This document shows, in pieces, positions 17,986-25,571 of a stretch of 64,000 nt of DNA (the first letter of the stretch is position 1; each line of letters begins with the position of its first letter). The position numbers and the translations under genes were made by a program. The notes beneath the pieces were generated by a model. The model did not search any database, was not told the origin of the DNA, and saw only the letters and a list, made by a program, of their open reading frames with translations. The DNA is from Shewanella violacea DSS12 (lineage in GTDB: Bacteria; Pseudomonadota; Gammaproteobacteria; Enterobacterales; Shewanellaceae): positions 3,803,685 through 3,867,684 of the forward strand of contig NC_014012.1 of NCBI RefSeq assembly GCF_000091325.1. Reading direction: 5' to 3'.

Positions 17986-18709
17986 TCTCACTCTCCTTGT
18001 TTAATGTTTTTATACCCGACACCACGCAATATGCGTTTTCCCTTTCGTTTTTCAATACCGCCGTTATTCCAAGACTGACATGTGAATAATCGAGTTCATA
18101 TTCATAAGCAAGCAAACCACGGCTTGGTGATATCACAATGCCAAAACCAAAATCACCTCGATTAGTCGGTGCTGACTTACCACCAACGTACGAACATTGA
18201 TTTACATCCCATAAATCTACATAAGGTAAAGTAATTTCTTCAAAGTCGATAATATTGGGCGTTTTAATGTTAAAAGGATAATGTGCACCACTTGGCATTA
18301 TGCCAACATAAGCCGATTGATTAAGGCTAAACTTATAAAGATAATACGGTGGCTGCATCTCAAAAGAGCGAATTTGACTCCCGTCAATATATTCTATTTG
18401 TTTTATTTTAAAATCAGTGCAAGCAGCATTGCCATTCATGTAATCAATTAAATCATCATTGCTTGGAAGTATTACTGTTGGATGAATAACTTTTACTTCA
18501 CCTTGTATAAATTCATCGACTATCGAATCGCAAACATCAGGGTAAGTTATCTTCTCTGCAATAGTTTCTCTATGAGTCGACAACAAATGAATAAACTCAT
18601 CGAACTTCCCCCATGGGCTAGACACATCAGTTTTTTCAGGAATCTCGCTTGACATACACTCCATTGAAAAAAACACGCAAATTATGTAAAATAAAGTCTT
18701 ATTAGTCAT
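17939..18709 (-). CDS. Exported protein, copy 3, with chimeric C-terminus
   Basis: 256 residues from M-T-N-K at 18709 (GGGAG ribosome binding site; the start overlaps the previous gene by 8 bp). Signal peptide about 1-22. It has D-V-C-D-S-I-V like its neighbours but lacks the D-x-N-x-D-G loop, so its family membership is weaker. From about 18085 the frame runs out of register through a copy of lysozyme C-terminal and N-terminal sequence, adding about 49 meaningless residues. The original 3' end has probably been lost by recombination, so the product may be non-functional. Confidence 0.55.
   Translation of the reverse strand: MTNKTLFYIICVFFSMECMSSEIPEKTDVSSPWGKFDEFIHLLSTHRETIAEKITYPDVCDSIVDEFIQGEVKVIHPTVILPSNDDLIDYMNGNAACTDFKIKQIEYIDGSQIRSFEMQPPYYLYKFSLNQSAYVGIMPSGAHYPFNIKTPNIIDFEEITLPYVDLWDVNQCSYVGGKSAPTNRGDFGFGIVISPSRGLLAYEYELDYSHVSLGITAVLKNERENAYCVVSGIKTLNKESENVVNYRKFNWSLVPK
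17988..18085 (-). pseudogene. GH24 lysozyme C-terminal relic
   Basis: About 30 codons reading L-F-T-C-Q-S-W-N-N-G-G-I-E-K-R-K-G-K-R-I-L, then G-V-G-Y-K, in a different frame from the overlapping exported-protein gene. Clearly homologous to 16640-16740. Its TGA lies 3 nt before the ATG of the lysozyme fragment at 17985. Confidence 0.75.
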
Positions 18710-19604
18710 CACCAACTCCCTGTTGAATAGCTTGTGTTTTAACAAAATAACAAATATCTTGTGTTTCGTTTGAAGGTTGCCCCGTACTGAGTAATCTAGG
18801 TTGATTTTCAATTTTTTCTGCATCGTAAGAGGGGATAAATTTAACGATAGCAATAGCATTTTTTTCATCTATACTTTGGTTAAATATAAATTCTTGCCCA
18901 GTAATGCGAGTGTCAACGTTACCAAATGATGCAATGTAGTAGGTTTTATCTAGCAATAAAGGGCGTATATATGGATCTGACAGATTTGGCCAACTATGAC
19001 TAATAGCCCCCGTTGTATAAACGGTTTTTCTTTTAATAGGGTATTCCTTAAGAACATAGCTATTGGTAAATCTACCTACATAGCCTATTGCTGGGCTAAA
19101 CTGTTGGTCGCTTTTAGCTCCTCTTAGCCTCTTATATGAATCCTTTTTGTATATATATATATTGTCATAAGCTCTATTCTGATAGGTATGAGGCCCTCTT
19201 CGCTCGAAAGAGATAAACTCATCGACACCATTATTATCTACGTCAAAAAACGCCCCTTTATAGAAGTACTTAGTGTAAGAAGCATATTCCTGCTCATACT
19301 CATTTTCGCTTAACAGTTCATCCTCAAAATTAGGCTCTAGCTCGCTTTTTTGTCTAATAATGAAATATGGCTGATCCCACTTTAGCCAATTAAACTCCTC
19401 ATGTTCTTCTAGAGCGAGTTTACCATTTGTCATCAAATCACCATTAAATAACTGATACAAACGCTGACAAGCTTTATCATCCTGACTCATAGTCAACAGG
19501 TAGTTATCGGCCTGTACCACAGTTGCATATAGCCCTGAAAAAATGAGTAAAAGACACTTTATTTTGTTGTTCATATATAGTCTACTAGCACAATTTATTG
19601 GCAT
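18702..19604 (-). CDS. Exported protein of the island family, copy 2
   Basis: 300 residues from M-P-I-N-C at 19604 (AAGGA 8 nt upstream); M-N-N-K-I-K at 19574 would give a more standard signal peptide (V-V-Q-A cleavage). Family marks: K-A-C-Q-R-L-Y, F-F-D-V-D-N-N-G-V-D-E-F, L-L-D-K-T-Y-Y-I-A and D-I-C-Y-F near the C-terminus. This is the longest copy. No known family recognised. It ends overlapping the next gene by 8 bp and starts 37 bp after copy 1, so copies 1-3 look cotranscribed with the exporter genes. Confidence 0.7.
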   Translation of the reverse strand: MPINCASRLYMNNKIKCLLLIFSGLYATVVQADNYLLTMSQDDKACQRLYQLFNGDLMTNGKLALEEHEEFNWLKWDQPYFIIRQKSELEPNFEDELLSENEYEQEYASYTKYFYKGAFFDVDNNGVDEFISFERRGPHTYQNRAYDNIYIYKKDSYKRLRGAKSDQQFSPAIGYVGRFTNSYVLKEYPIKRKTVYTTGAISHSWPNLSDPYIRPLLLDKTYYIASFGNVDTRITGQEFIFNQSIDEKNAIAIVKFIPSYDAEKIENQPRLLSTGQPSNETQDICYFVKTQAIQQGVGDD

Positions 19605-19640
19605 TTTTATATCCTTATAAAGTGTTAAAAACAACTACTA

Positions 19641-20288
19641 TTAGTTTTCCATTTTTTTGTATGAACAAATTGATTTTGTACTAATTAATTTATTCTCTCG
19701 AAAACCTCTTGGCTCATAGATATACGCATTTGTCTTAGTTATCATCGCACTATAGACCCTGCCATCATAAAAAAACGGCTCCCCAGATTGGTTAGCATAG
19801 GACTTGTGACTTGAAATAAAGCTAGAATCAATATTTAAATGCTTTTCATCATAAACATAAGAAGAATAAGCTGCGTAGTAACGTGGCGCTTGTAAGCATT
19901 TATCCGGATAATCTTCAACTAACACAGATTCTGTATTACCATCATTATTAAAATCTAAACGAGTTATTCGGTAGCGCTTTCCTTTTTCTAGCCTTATTGC
20001 TTCATCTAAATGATTTTGATAACTATCACTCATGACCATTCTTGCTTGCACATTAATACGTAGACCTAAGCCATCAGGGGCTGGCTGTAATTTAGGTAGG
20101 TCAAAGTTTTTAAATTTTTTGTCAATAACTAAGCCACATTTCAATGGTATGTCTTTATTTCTCTCAAGATAAGCTTTGAAATCTTTGCATAGTTGCAAGT
20201 TAGGATTAGAGTGGTCCTCATAAGCTTCCGACCAAGAGAATGATGAGTACAAGCTTGCTGCAATAATTAACAAGATAGAGATTTTCAT
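19641..20288 (-). CDS. Exported protein of the island family, copy 1
   Basis: 215 residues with a clear Sec signal (M-K-I-S, hydrophobic to about 18, S-W-S-E-A cleavage). Family marks: Q-L-C-K-D-F near the mature N-terminus, L-D-F-N-N-D-G-N-T-E, F-F-Y-D-G-R-V-Y and S-I-C-S-Y at the end. The D-x-N-x-D-G-x-x-E loop resembles calcium loops of FG-GAP or dockerin-type repeats, but only one is present. It is 48 bp downstream of the hlyD stop and likely in the same transcript. A periplasmic partner or inhibitor of the secreted lysozymes is a hypothesis based only on position. Confidence 0.7.
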   Translation of the reverse strand: MKISILLIIAASLYSSFSWSEAYEDHSNPNLQLCKDFKAYLERNKDIPLKCGLVIDKKFKNFDLPKLQPAPDGLGLRINVQARMVMSDSYQNHLDEAIRLEKGKRYRITRLDFNNDGNTESVLVEDYPDKCLQAPRYYAAYSSYVYDEKHLNIDSSFISSHKSYANQSGEPFFYDGRVYSAMITKTNAYIYEPRGFRENKLISTKSICSYKKMEN

Positions 20289-20336
20289 TTATCACGATTC
20301 CTTTTTATATTAATAAAAACATATTTAATTTTTAAA

Positions 20337-21758
20337 CTACCTCTCTCTCGCCCCTTCACTCACACCACGCATTAACGGTGCTAATAAAAACTCCATTAAC
20401 CGCCGAGTACCCGTTTTAATCTCTACTGTGACTGACATGCCAGGTTTTAGTTTGACCCACTTGCCATTTACATTGATTTCATCTGTCGCTAATGACGCTT
20501 TAAGTGGAAATAATAATCCGAGTTGCTCATGTTCGATGGCATCAGCGGAAATGCCGGTGACTTCACCGTCGATGACGCCGTATTTAGTGAACGGAAAACT
20601 GTCTATTTTGATTTCAACTATTTGCCCGGTATGCACAAAGCCGATGTCTTTATTGAGCAGTCCAGCCTCTACTTCAAGTTGTTGCCTCCCATACTCACCG
20701 ATAGGAACGATATGTAACAGCTCTTGAGCGGGCGTTACGACACAACCAATGGTTGCAATAACAAGCTCTTCAACTATGCCATCAACTGGCGAAGTGAGTA
20801 CCCTTAATTGCGTCAGTCGGTTTGCTTTGGTCAACTCTTGATTGGTACTCTCACTTTGCCGTGTCAGTTGGTTAATTTCTTGTAAGGTATTACGACGTGA
20901 TTCTGACAGATAGGCGTAAAGGTTATGTTTAGCAGACTCTATGCTCGCGTTAATTTGCTCAACCTTGGCACCTTGCAGTAACAAGGTTTCTTCTTGGTCA
21001 ATACGCTGTTGTTTTAATTCTAAATATTGATTACGTGATACGGCCGATGTGCCTAGTAAGCTGTAATAACTTCGCTCTCGCTCAATCACTAATGGCAAGG
21101 TTTTTTCTATACGACCGACATCTATCTTTATCGATTTTTTTTCAGCGGTCAGTTTTGTGATTTCACTGGTGAAACTGTTTAGTTTTGACTGATACTCTTG
21201 CCAAACACTCTCCAACAATAAACGCTGATTGACGGGTAATGGTGGCGTAGTTGATGTTGTAACGCTTAAGGCTATGGCATTGGCTTTAGTATTGACTTTC
21301 GCACTGCTGACTATCGCATCTAGCCTAGCTAAAAACGCTTGTTGACGCGCTAAGTCTTCGATATATCCTTGCCATTCACTACTCAGCCTATCGGCATCAG
21401 CTTGGCTTGAGGTATTGTCGAGTGCGATTAGTTTATCACCGGCTTTAACGTGTTGACCTTCTTTGACAAAAATCGTTTTTACTACGCCAGTTTCGAGCGG
21501 CTGAATAATTTTAACTTGACCACTTGGCACAATTTTACCTTGTGCTGTGGCGATAATGTCAATTTCAGCCCAAGATGCCCAGGCAATAAGCACGAGCATT
21601 AAGGCCATAATGCTCCACAGCAAAGAGCGGCTCCATTTAGCCGGTGGTGCAGCTTGAATTTCAAGCGCTGCGGGTAAAAAGGCCAATTTTTCTTGCGCTA
21701 ATTTTCGATGTGCGAGTTTATTTGCCTCTTCTATTTCATGTTCAGATTTATGAGACAT
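20337..21758 (-). CDS. hlyD: HlyD family type I secretion adaptor
   Basis: 473 residues: short cytoplasmic N-terminus, one transmembrane helix (about 45-65), then D-I-I-A-T-A-Q-G-K-I-V-P and a biotinyl-lipoyl-like segment, a long coiled-coil hairpin (about 120-300), and a beta-barrel C-terminus ending P-G-M-S-V-T-V-E-I-K-T-G. This is the full HlyD/LapC-type membrane-fusion protein linking the inner-membrane ABC exporter to a TolC-like outer-membrane channel. No TolC gene is in this window. The start overlaps the hlyB-like gene by 11 bp. A decayed copy of its 3' end lies at 16372-16502. Confidence 0.92.
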   Translation of the reverse strand: MSHKSEHEIEEANKLAHRKLAQEKLAFLPAALEIQAAPPAKWSRSLLWSIMALMLVLIAWASWAEIDIIATAQGKIVPSGQVKIIQPLETGVVKTIFVKEGQHVKAGDKLIALDNTSSQADADRLSSEWQGYIEDLARQQAFLARLDAIVSSAKVNTKANAIALSVTTSTTPPLPVNQRLLLESVWQEYQSKLNSFTSEITKLTAEKKSIKIDVGRIEKTLPLVIERERSYYSLLGTSAVSRNQYLELKQQRIDQEETLLLQGAKVEQINASIESAKHNLYAYLSESRRNTLQEINQLTRQSESTNQELTKANRLTQLRVLTSPVDGIVEELVIATIGCVVTPAQELLHIVPIGEYGRQQLEVEAGLLNKDIGFVHTGQIVEIKIDSFPFTKYGVIDGEVTGISADAIEHEQLGLLFPLKASLATDEINVNGKWVKLKPGMSVTVEIKTGTRRLMEFLLAPLMRGVSEGARER

Positions 21759-23988
21759 TTTTATCTCCCGTATTAGGTTTATTTTGTACTATGGGGTTTA
21801 TCGGCGCTTGTGCTAGCGGCTTAGCCGCCATACCTAAACCGTGGTGGTTTTGAATTGAGTGAAGTTGTGCGTATATACCGCCCTGTTTGACTAACTGCTG
21901 GTGATTACCTTGCTCAACTAATCTCCCCTTATCTACCACCATAATGCGGTTAGCATCTTTAACTGCGGAGAGTCGATGAGCAATGATAAAGACTGTTCTG
22001 CCTTGGCTAATGCGGCGCATGTTAGCTTGAATAATACTTTCTGATTCATAATCGAGCGCACTGGTGGCTTCATCAAAAATCAGTATTTTAGGGTTAGTGA
22101 CCAATGCTCTGGCTATCGCAATACGCTGGCGTTGACCGCCTGATAATGACGAGCCTTGCTCGCCAATAACAGTATCGTAGCCTTCAGGCAACTCTAAAAT
22201 AAATTCATGAGCACCACTAAGTTGTGCCGCATTGACGACTTGTTCCATTGGCATACTTGGGTCAACAAGGGCGATGTTTTCTCGAACCGTGAGATTAAAC
22301 AAAAAGTTCTCTTGTAAAACCACACCGACTTGCCTGCGAAGCCATGCAGGTTCAACCATGGCTAAATCAACACCGTCAATGAGCACTCTGCCAGCTTCAG
22401 GTACATATAACCTTTGTATTAATTTGGTTAAGGTGCTTTTTCCTGAACCTGAGCGACCAACAATACCTATCACTTCACCGGGTTGGCACTGAAAGCTGAT
22501 ATTATTTAATACAGGTACTCGGTTCGGGGCATAACGAAATATGACATCATCGAATACCACCTTGCCCATGATATCGGGCAAGGTGGCACGGTTTGGGTTA
22601 TAACCGGGCTCAGAAGGAGAATTTAATACATCACCTAAACGTTGCAGTGAAATATTCGCCTGCTGAAAGTCTTGCCACAAATTTACTAAACGCATAATGG
22701 GGCCGCTCACACGCTGAGACAACATATTAAACGCAATGAACTGCCCTATGGTCAGCTCTCCCGCTACCACCGCAATAGAGCCAAAATATAATGTTAACAA
22801 GCCACCAATCTTGTTTATGTAGGCTGCAATTTGACTGTATACGTTATTCAAGTTACTCGTTTTAAAAGAAATATTAACGTAATCAGCCAGTTTATCTTCC
22901 CACTTATTACGGAGTTGTGGCTCCACTGCCATGGCTTTAATGGTTTCAACACCATTAACTGATTCAACTAGAAATGAATGATTCTCAGCACTTCGCTGGA
23001 ATTTCTCATTCAGTCGTTTACGTAAGCTAGGAGTAATAATTAATGAAAGAGCAAGGTAGAAAGGGATAGTGCCAATAATTATCCATGTCAGTAGCGGTGC
23101 GTAATAGAACATCACCCCGAAAAAGACAAAACTAAAAAACACATCGAGCACAACAGTTAATGATGAACCGGTTAAAAACTCCCGAATACTGTCTAGCTCT
23201 TTAATTCTGGCTACTGTGTCACCCACTCGGCGACTATTAAAGTAAGCCACCGGCAATGACAGCATGTGCTTATATAATTTACTGCCTAGCTCAACATCCA
23301 CGCGATTAGTAGTATGGGAAAACACATAGGTTCGAAGCCCGGTAAGCACCACTTCAAAAGTAATCACAATAAAAAAGCCAACTGCAAGCACATCAAGTGT
23401 GGTCATGCCTTTATGCACCAGTACTTTATCAATAACTACTTGAAAGAATATTGGTGAAGCTAACCCGACTAACTGAATAAAAAAAGACGCCACAAAAACA
23501 TCGCCAAAATAAATTTTGTATTTAATCAGTGCAGGAATAAACCACGAAAAGCCAAACTTAGCACTTTCTGTCATTACCCCACTTATTAATGAGCTACGTT
23601 TGGATAGTAATAACAGATCACCTGTCCAACACGCATTGAGCTCTGTATGTGTATAGGTCGTTGGGTTAGCAACTGTACCAACCATATCTTGGACTAATAT
23701 TTCATCATCATTCACTTTGATAATAATGAAAAAGTGACCATCGATATGCCGAGCTATCGCAGGCAATACGTGTTCAGTAAGCTTATCCGCTGTATCTGCA
23801 ATAAATTTGGCTTTAAAACCGAGACTTTTAGCTGCACGAACTAAATTAATATCTGCCAAGGGCGAGTTCGTATCATCAGCATCATTGAATTGAAATTCAC
23901 GCAGCAACGCACTCGGCTCAGCGGGGATCTGGTGAAAACGGGCAACCAATGATAAACATTGGATCCCTGAAAAAAAGTTGCTCGACAT
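21748..23988 (-). CDS. hlyB: HlyB-like type I secretion ABC transporter
   Basis: 746 residues, strongly like E. coli HlyB throughout. Residues 1-130 are a C39-like domain; 155-440 the membrane domain (W-F-I-P-A-L-I-K-Y, D-K-V-L-V-H-K-G, S-R-R-V-G-D-T-V-A-R); 480-730 the ATPase with Walker A G-R-S-G-S-G-K-S-T, L-S-G-G-Q-R-Q-R, Walker B I-L-I-F-D-E-A and the H-loop I-A-H-R-L-S. In the C39 domain the catalytic Cys position (D-C-G in peptidases) reads F-S-G, so no leader cleavage is expected. Substrates should carry a C-terminal secretion signal. First gene of the exporter unit. Confidence 0.93.
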   Translation of the reverse strand: MSSNFFSGIQCLSLVARFHQIPAEPSALLREFQFNDADDTNSPLADINLVRAAKSLGFKAKFIADTADKLTEHVLPAIARHIDGHFFIIIKVNDDEILVQDMVGTVANPTTYTHTELNACWTGDLLLLSKRSSLISGVMTESAKFGFSWFIPALIKYKIYFGDVFVASFFIQLVGLASPIFFQVVIDKVLVHKGMTTLDVLAVGFFIVITFEVVLTGLRTYVFSHTTNRVDVELGSKLYKHMLSLPVAYFNSRRVGDTVARIKELDSIREFLTGSSLTVVLDVFFSFVFFGVMFYYAPLLTWIIIGTIPFYLALSLIITPSLRKRLNEKFQRSAENHSFLVESVNGVETIKAMAVEPQLRNKWEDKLADYVNISFKTSNLNNVYSQIAAYINKIGGLLTLYFGSIAVVAGELTIGQFIAFNMLSQRVSGPIMRLVNLWQDFQQANISLQRLGDVLNSPSEPGYNPNRATLPDIMGKVVFDDVIFRYAPNRVPVLNNISFQCQPGEVIGIVGRSGSGKSTLTKLIQRLYVPEAGRVLIDGVDLAMVEPAWLRRQVGVVLQENFLFNLTVRENIALVDPSMPMEQVVNAAQLSGAHEFILELPEGYDTVIGEQGSSLSGGQRQRIAIARALVTNPKILIFDEATSALDYESESIIQANMRRISQGRTVFIIAHRLSAVKDANRIMVVDKGRLVEQGNHQQLVKQGGIYAQLHSIQNHHGLGMAAKPLAQAPINPIVQNKPNTGDKNVS

Positions 23989-24325
23989 CTTATTCCTGAG
24001 TCTTCTTCATCCTTGATGGCGGAAACATACCCGAAACACAACACACCCTCAACACATGTAAGCCATTGTTTTAAACTAATTTAACACACAGTGCAGATAG
24101 TGAGTAAAGCGCCAATTTAACGCCATTCGTCAAAAAATACTCAAGCACATTTGTGGCCTTTACCCTCTAAGAATAAGCTCTCTATAAATTAAAATTTTAA
24201 GTTCTGTTCTAGTGAACGTACTAAAGTTTGGTCAACGGCCCAAAGGAACTTGACCTCAAAAGAGTGCAAAAATTCGGAAAGGATACAGACTTTTCATTTC
24301 CTCAGAAAAGCCTGTATCAGTACTT
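23989..24325. other. Intergenic region upstream of the exporter genes
   Basis: 337 bp, AT-rich, between the integrase stop and the hlyB-like start, so it must contain the exporter promoter unless the integrase transcript reads through. GGTCAA (24230-24235) and TTGACC (24250-24255) form a short inverted repeat. No coding frame is supported. Confidence 0.5.
24282..24318 (-). terminator. Long imperfect hairpin after the integrase gene
   Basis: GATACAG-a-CTTTTC pairs with GAAAAG-c-CTGTATC around a 9-nt loop, 13 bp with one mismatch, directly beyond the integrase stop. No good T-run follows, so it may be a terminator or a recombination-related inverted repeat. Confidence 0.45.
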
Positions 24326-24922
24326 CTAGCAATCCGTTTGCTCTGAGAGCCTCAAAGCATCTTCCAGTTCAACGCCAAGGTAACGAATGGTGTTATCTAG
24401 CTTCGAATGCCCCAGTAGAATCTGTACCGCCCGAATGTTTTTCGTTCTGGCATAGATTAGAGTGGCTTTGGTGCGACGCATGGTATGAGTTCCATAACAG
24501 TCTGCATTCAATCCAAGTTTGACAGCCCAATCCCTGATAATCGAACGGTAAAAGGAATAGCTGATAGATTGTCCTTTGCGACGATAACTTGGAAATAAAA
24601 AACTATTGGCCTCTAAAGAAGCCGAATAAATCCACCTACTAATACTTTGTTGGGTTTTGGGAGTGATCTCATAATGAACGCTAGTAGCTGTTTTTTGCTG
24701 TATGCATAGAACTCTTTCATAGACCACACCTTGCGAAAAAACATCGTATACGTGCAGTTTGAGTAAATCACTCGCTCTTAACTTGCTATCAATGGCTAGA
24801 TTGAGTAATGCAAGCTGCATCAAATTACTCTCAATCTCAAGTCGAGTTCTTATTCGCCATATTTCTTCTAGTTTGAATGGCCTTTTTATGCCACTACATT
24901 TTCCTGAAGATAACTTTCTCAT
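24326..24922 (-). CDS. Small tyrosine recombinase (phage integrase family)
   Basis: 198 residues. Catalytic set visible: R49 in L-R-A-S-D-L-L, H146-x-x-R149 in H-T-M-R-R-T-K-A, H172 in L-L-G-H-S-K, and Tyr181 in I-R-Y-L-G-V. It is a catalytic-domain-only form lacking a full core-binding domain, like the short integrases often found near genomic islands and fimbrial switches (FimB/FimE size class). GAGGAGGT at 24927-24934 fixes the start at the ATG at 24922 rather than 24970. Facing into the island at its right end, it is the best candidate for the enzyme that moved or inverts island DNA. Confidence 0.88.
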   Translation of the reverse strand: MRKLSSGKCSGIKRPFKLEEIWRIRTRLEIESNLMQLALLNLAIDSKLRASDLLKLHVYDVFSQGVVYERVLCIQQKTATSVHYEITPKTQQSISRWIYSASLEANSFLFPSYRRKGQSISYSFYRSIIRDWAVKLGLNADCYGTHTMRRTKATLIYARTKNIRAVQILLGHSKLDNTIRYLGVELEDALRLSEQTDC

Positions 24923-25487
24923 ATTGACCTCCTCGTATGTGTATTGGTCAACATAAAGTCTGGCAGTCACTTCAAAGGCTTTGTTAAAACTAGCGTGAAA
25001 TAACCATAGCGAAATAAAACTTGGCCTGTGAAGTCTGCATTTGATCTCTTTTACGCATTTTAAAGGAAGTATTCTAGCGCCGTAGAGTCAGAGAGTTCGC
25101 ATTAGCTTATGTATTGATAATCTGATATTGATAAAAAGCAAACTGTGCTAACACTAACTCGGAAAGGGGCAGAAGTGAGTTACGAAGCCTAGTAATAAAG
25201 CTAAATCGAAGAGACCCCATTCTTATAGAACAGCCAAGTGTAGATGCGGCTACGAGCTTCCAAAACAAGGATGTTTTGGTAGAGCCTCCATGGAAGACTC
25301 TTATGAAATCAAGAGCCGGTGTTTCGCTGAACCTTCTCAAAGTAAAGAGTGCACATTCCCCGCGGGGAAGCGTTAGATAACCATAAAGGTAAAAGTTAAC
25401 ACTCATTTCCCAATACCAAGTCAGCTAGAAGCTACACACAGAAAATGTATTAAGCCTTCATTCCAAGGCTGGCAAGTTTGATTAGAC
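24923..25487. other. Non-coding right end of the island with unexplained structure
   Basis: About 565 bp between the integrase and the prmC terminator. Two sharp palindromes stand out: CCAAAACA-AGGA-TGTTTTGG (25260-25279) and TTCCCCGCGGGGAA (25356-25369). The segment 25130-25380 has a purine-rich, structured-RNA look. A 99-codon minus-strand frame (25107-25406) crosses it but has unusual composition and no convincing start signal. I could not assign it to a known RNA class. Confidence 0.5.
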
Positions 25488-25523
25488 AAAAAAAACGCCA
25501 TTAGTATATAAATACTAATGGCG
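25488..25523 (-). terminator. Strong terminator after prmC
   Basis: Perfect 12-bp stem CGCCATTAGTAT / ATACTAATGGCG with an ATAA loop, followed on the minus strand by eight T. It ends the hemA-prfA-prmC transcript before the island. Confidence 0.9.
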
Positions 25524-25571
25524 TAAATTTAGCTGATTCAAAACACACTCAAAGCCGATGACGCGGCTCTT

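Larger units (their letters stand above)
13261..25571. mobile_element. Accessory island between prmC and sirB2
   Basis: About 12.3 kb separating genes that are contiguous in the enterobacterial hemA-prfA-prmC-sirB2-sirB1-kdsA cluster. Contents from left: repeated elements, a REP-associated transposase, a mosaic of GH24 lysozyme fragments with exported hypothetical proteins, a type I secretion HlyB/HlyD pair, and a small tyrosine recombinase near the right edge. Visibly AT-rich between about 15 and 20 kb. No clean flanking direct repeat (att site) was found by eye, so the exact edges are inferred from the flanking genes. Confidence 0.75.

Noticed and set aside
25290..25335. Group II intron domain V (GAGCCGGTG...GAACCTTCTC)
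   Set aside because: The required complementary CGGTTC-type 3' strand and GNRA-capped stem of domain V are not there, and no reverse transcriptase is present.
25107..25406. 99-codon minus-strand frame at the island's right end
   Set aside because: No good ribosome binding site, odd composition, and it crosses palindromes that look like RNA structure. Kept as a non-coding region.
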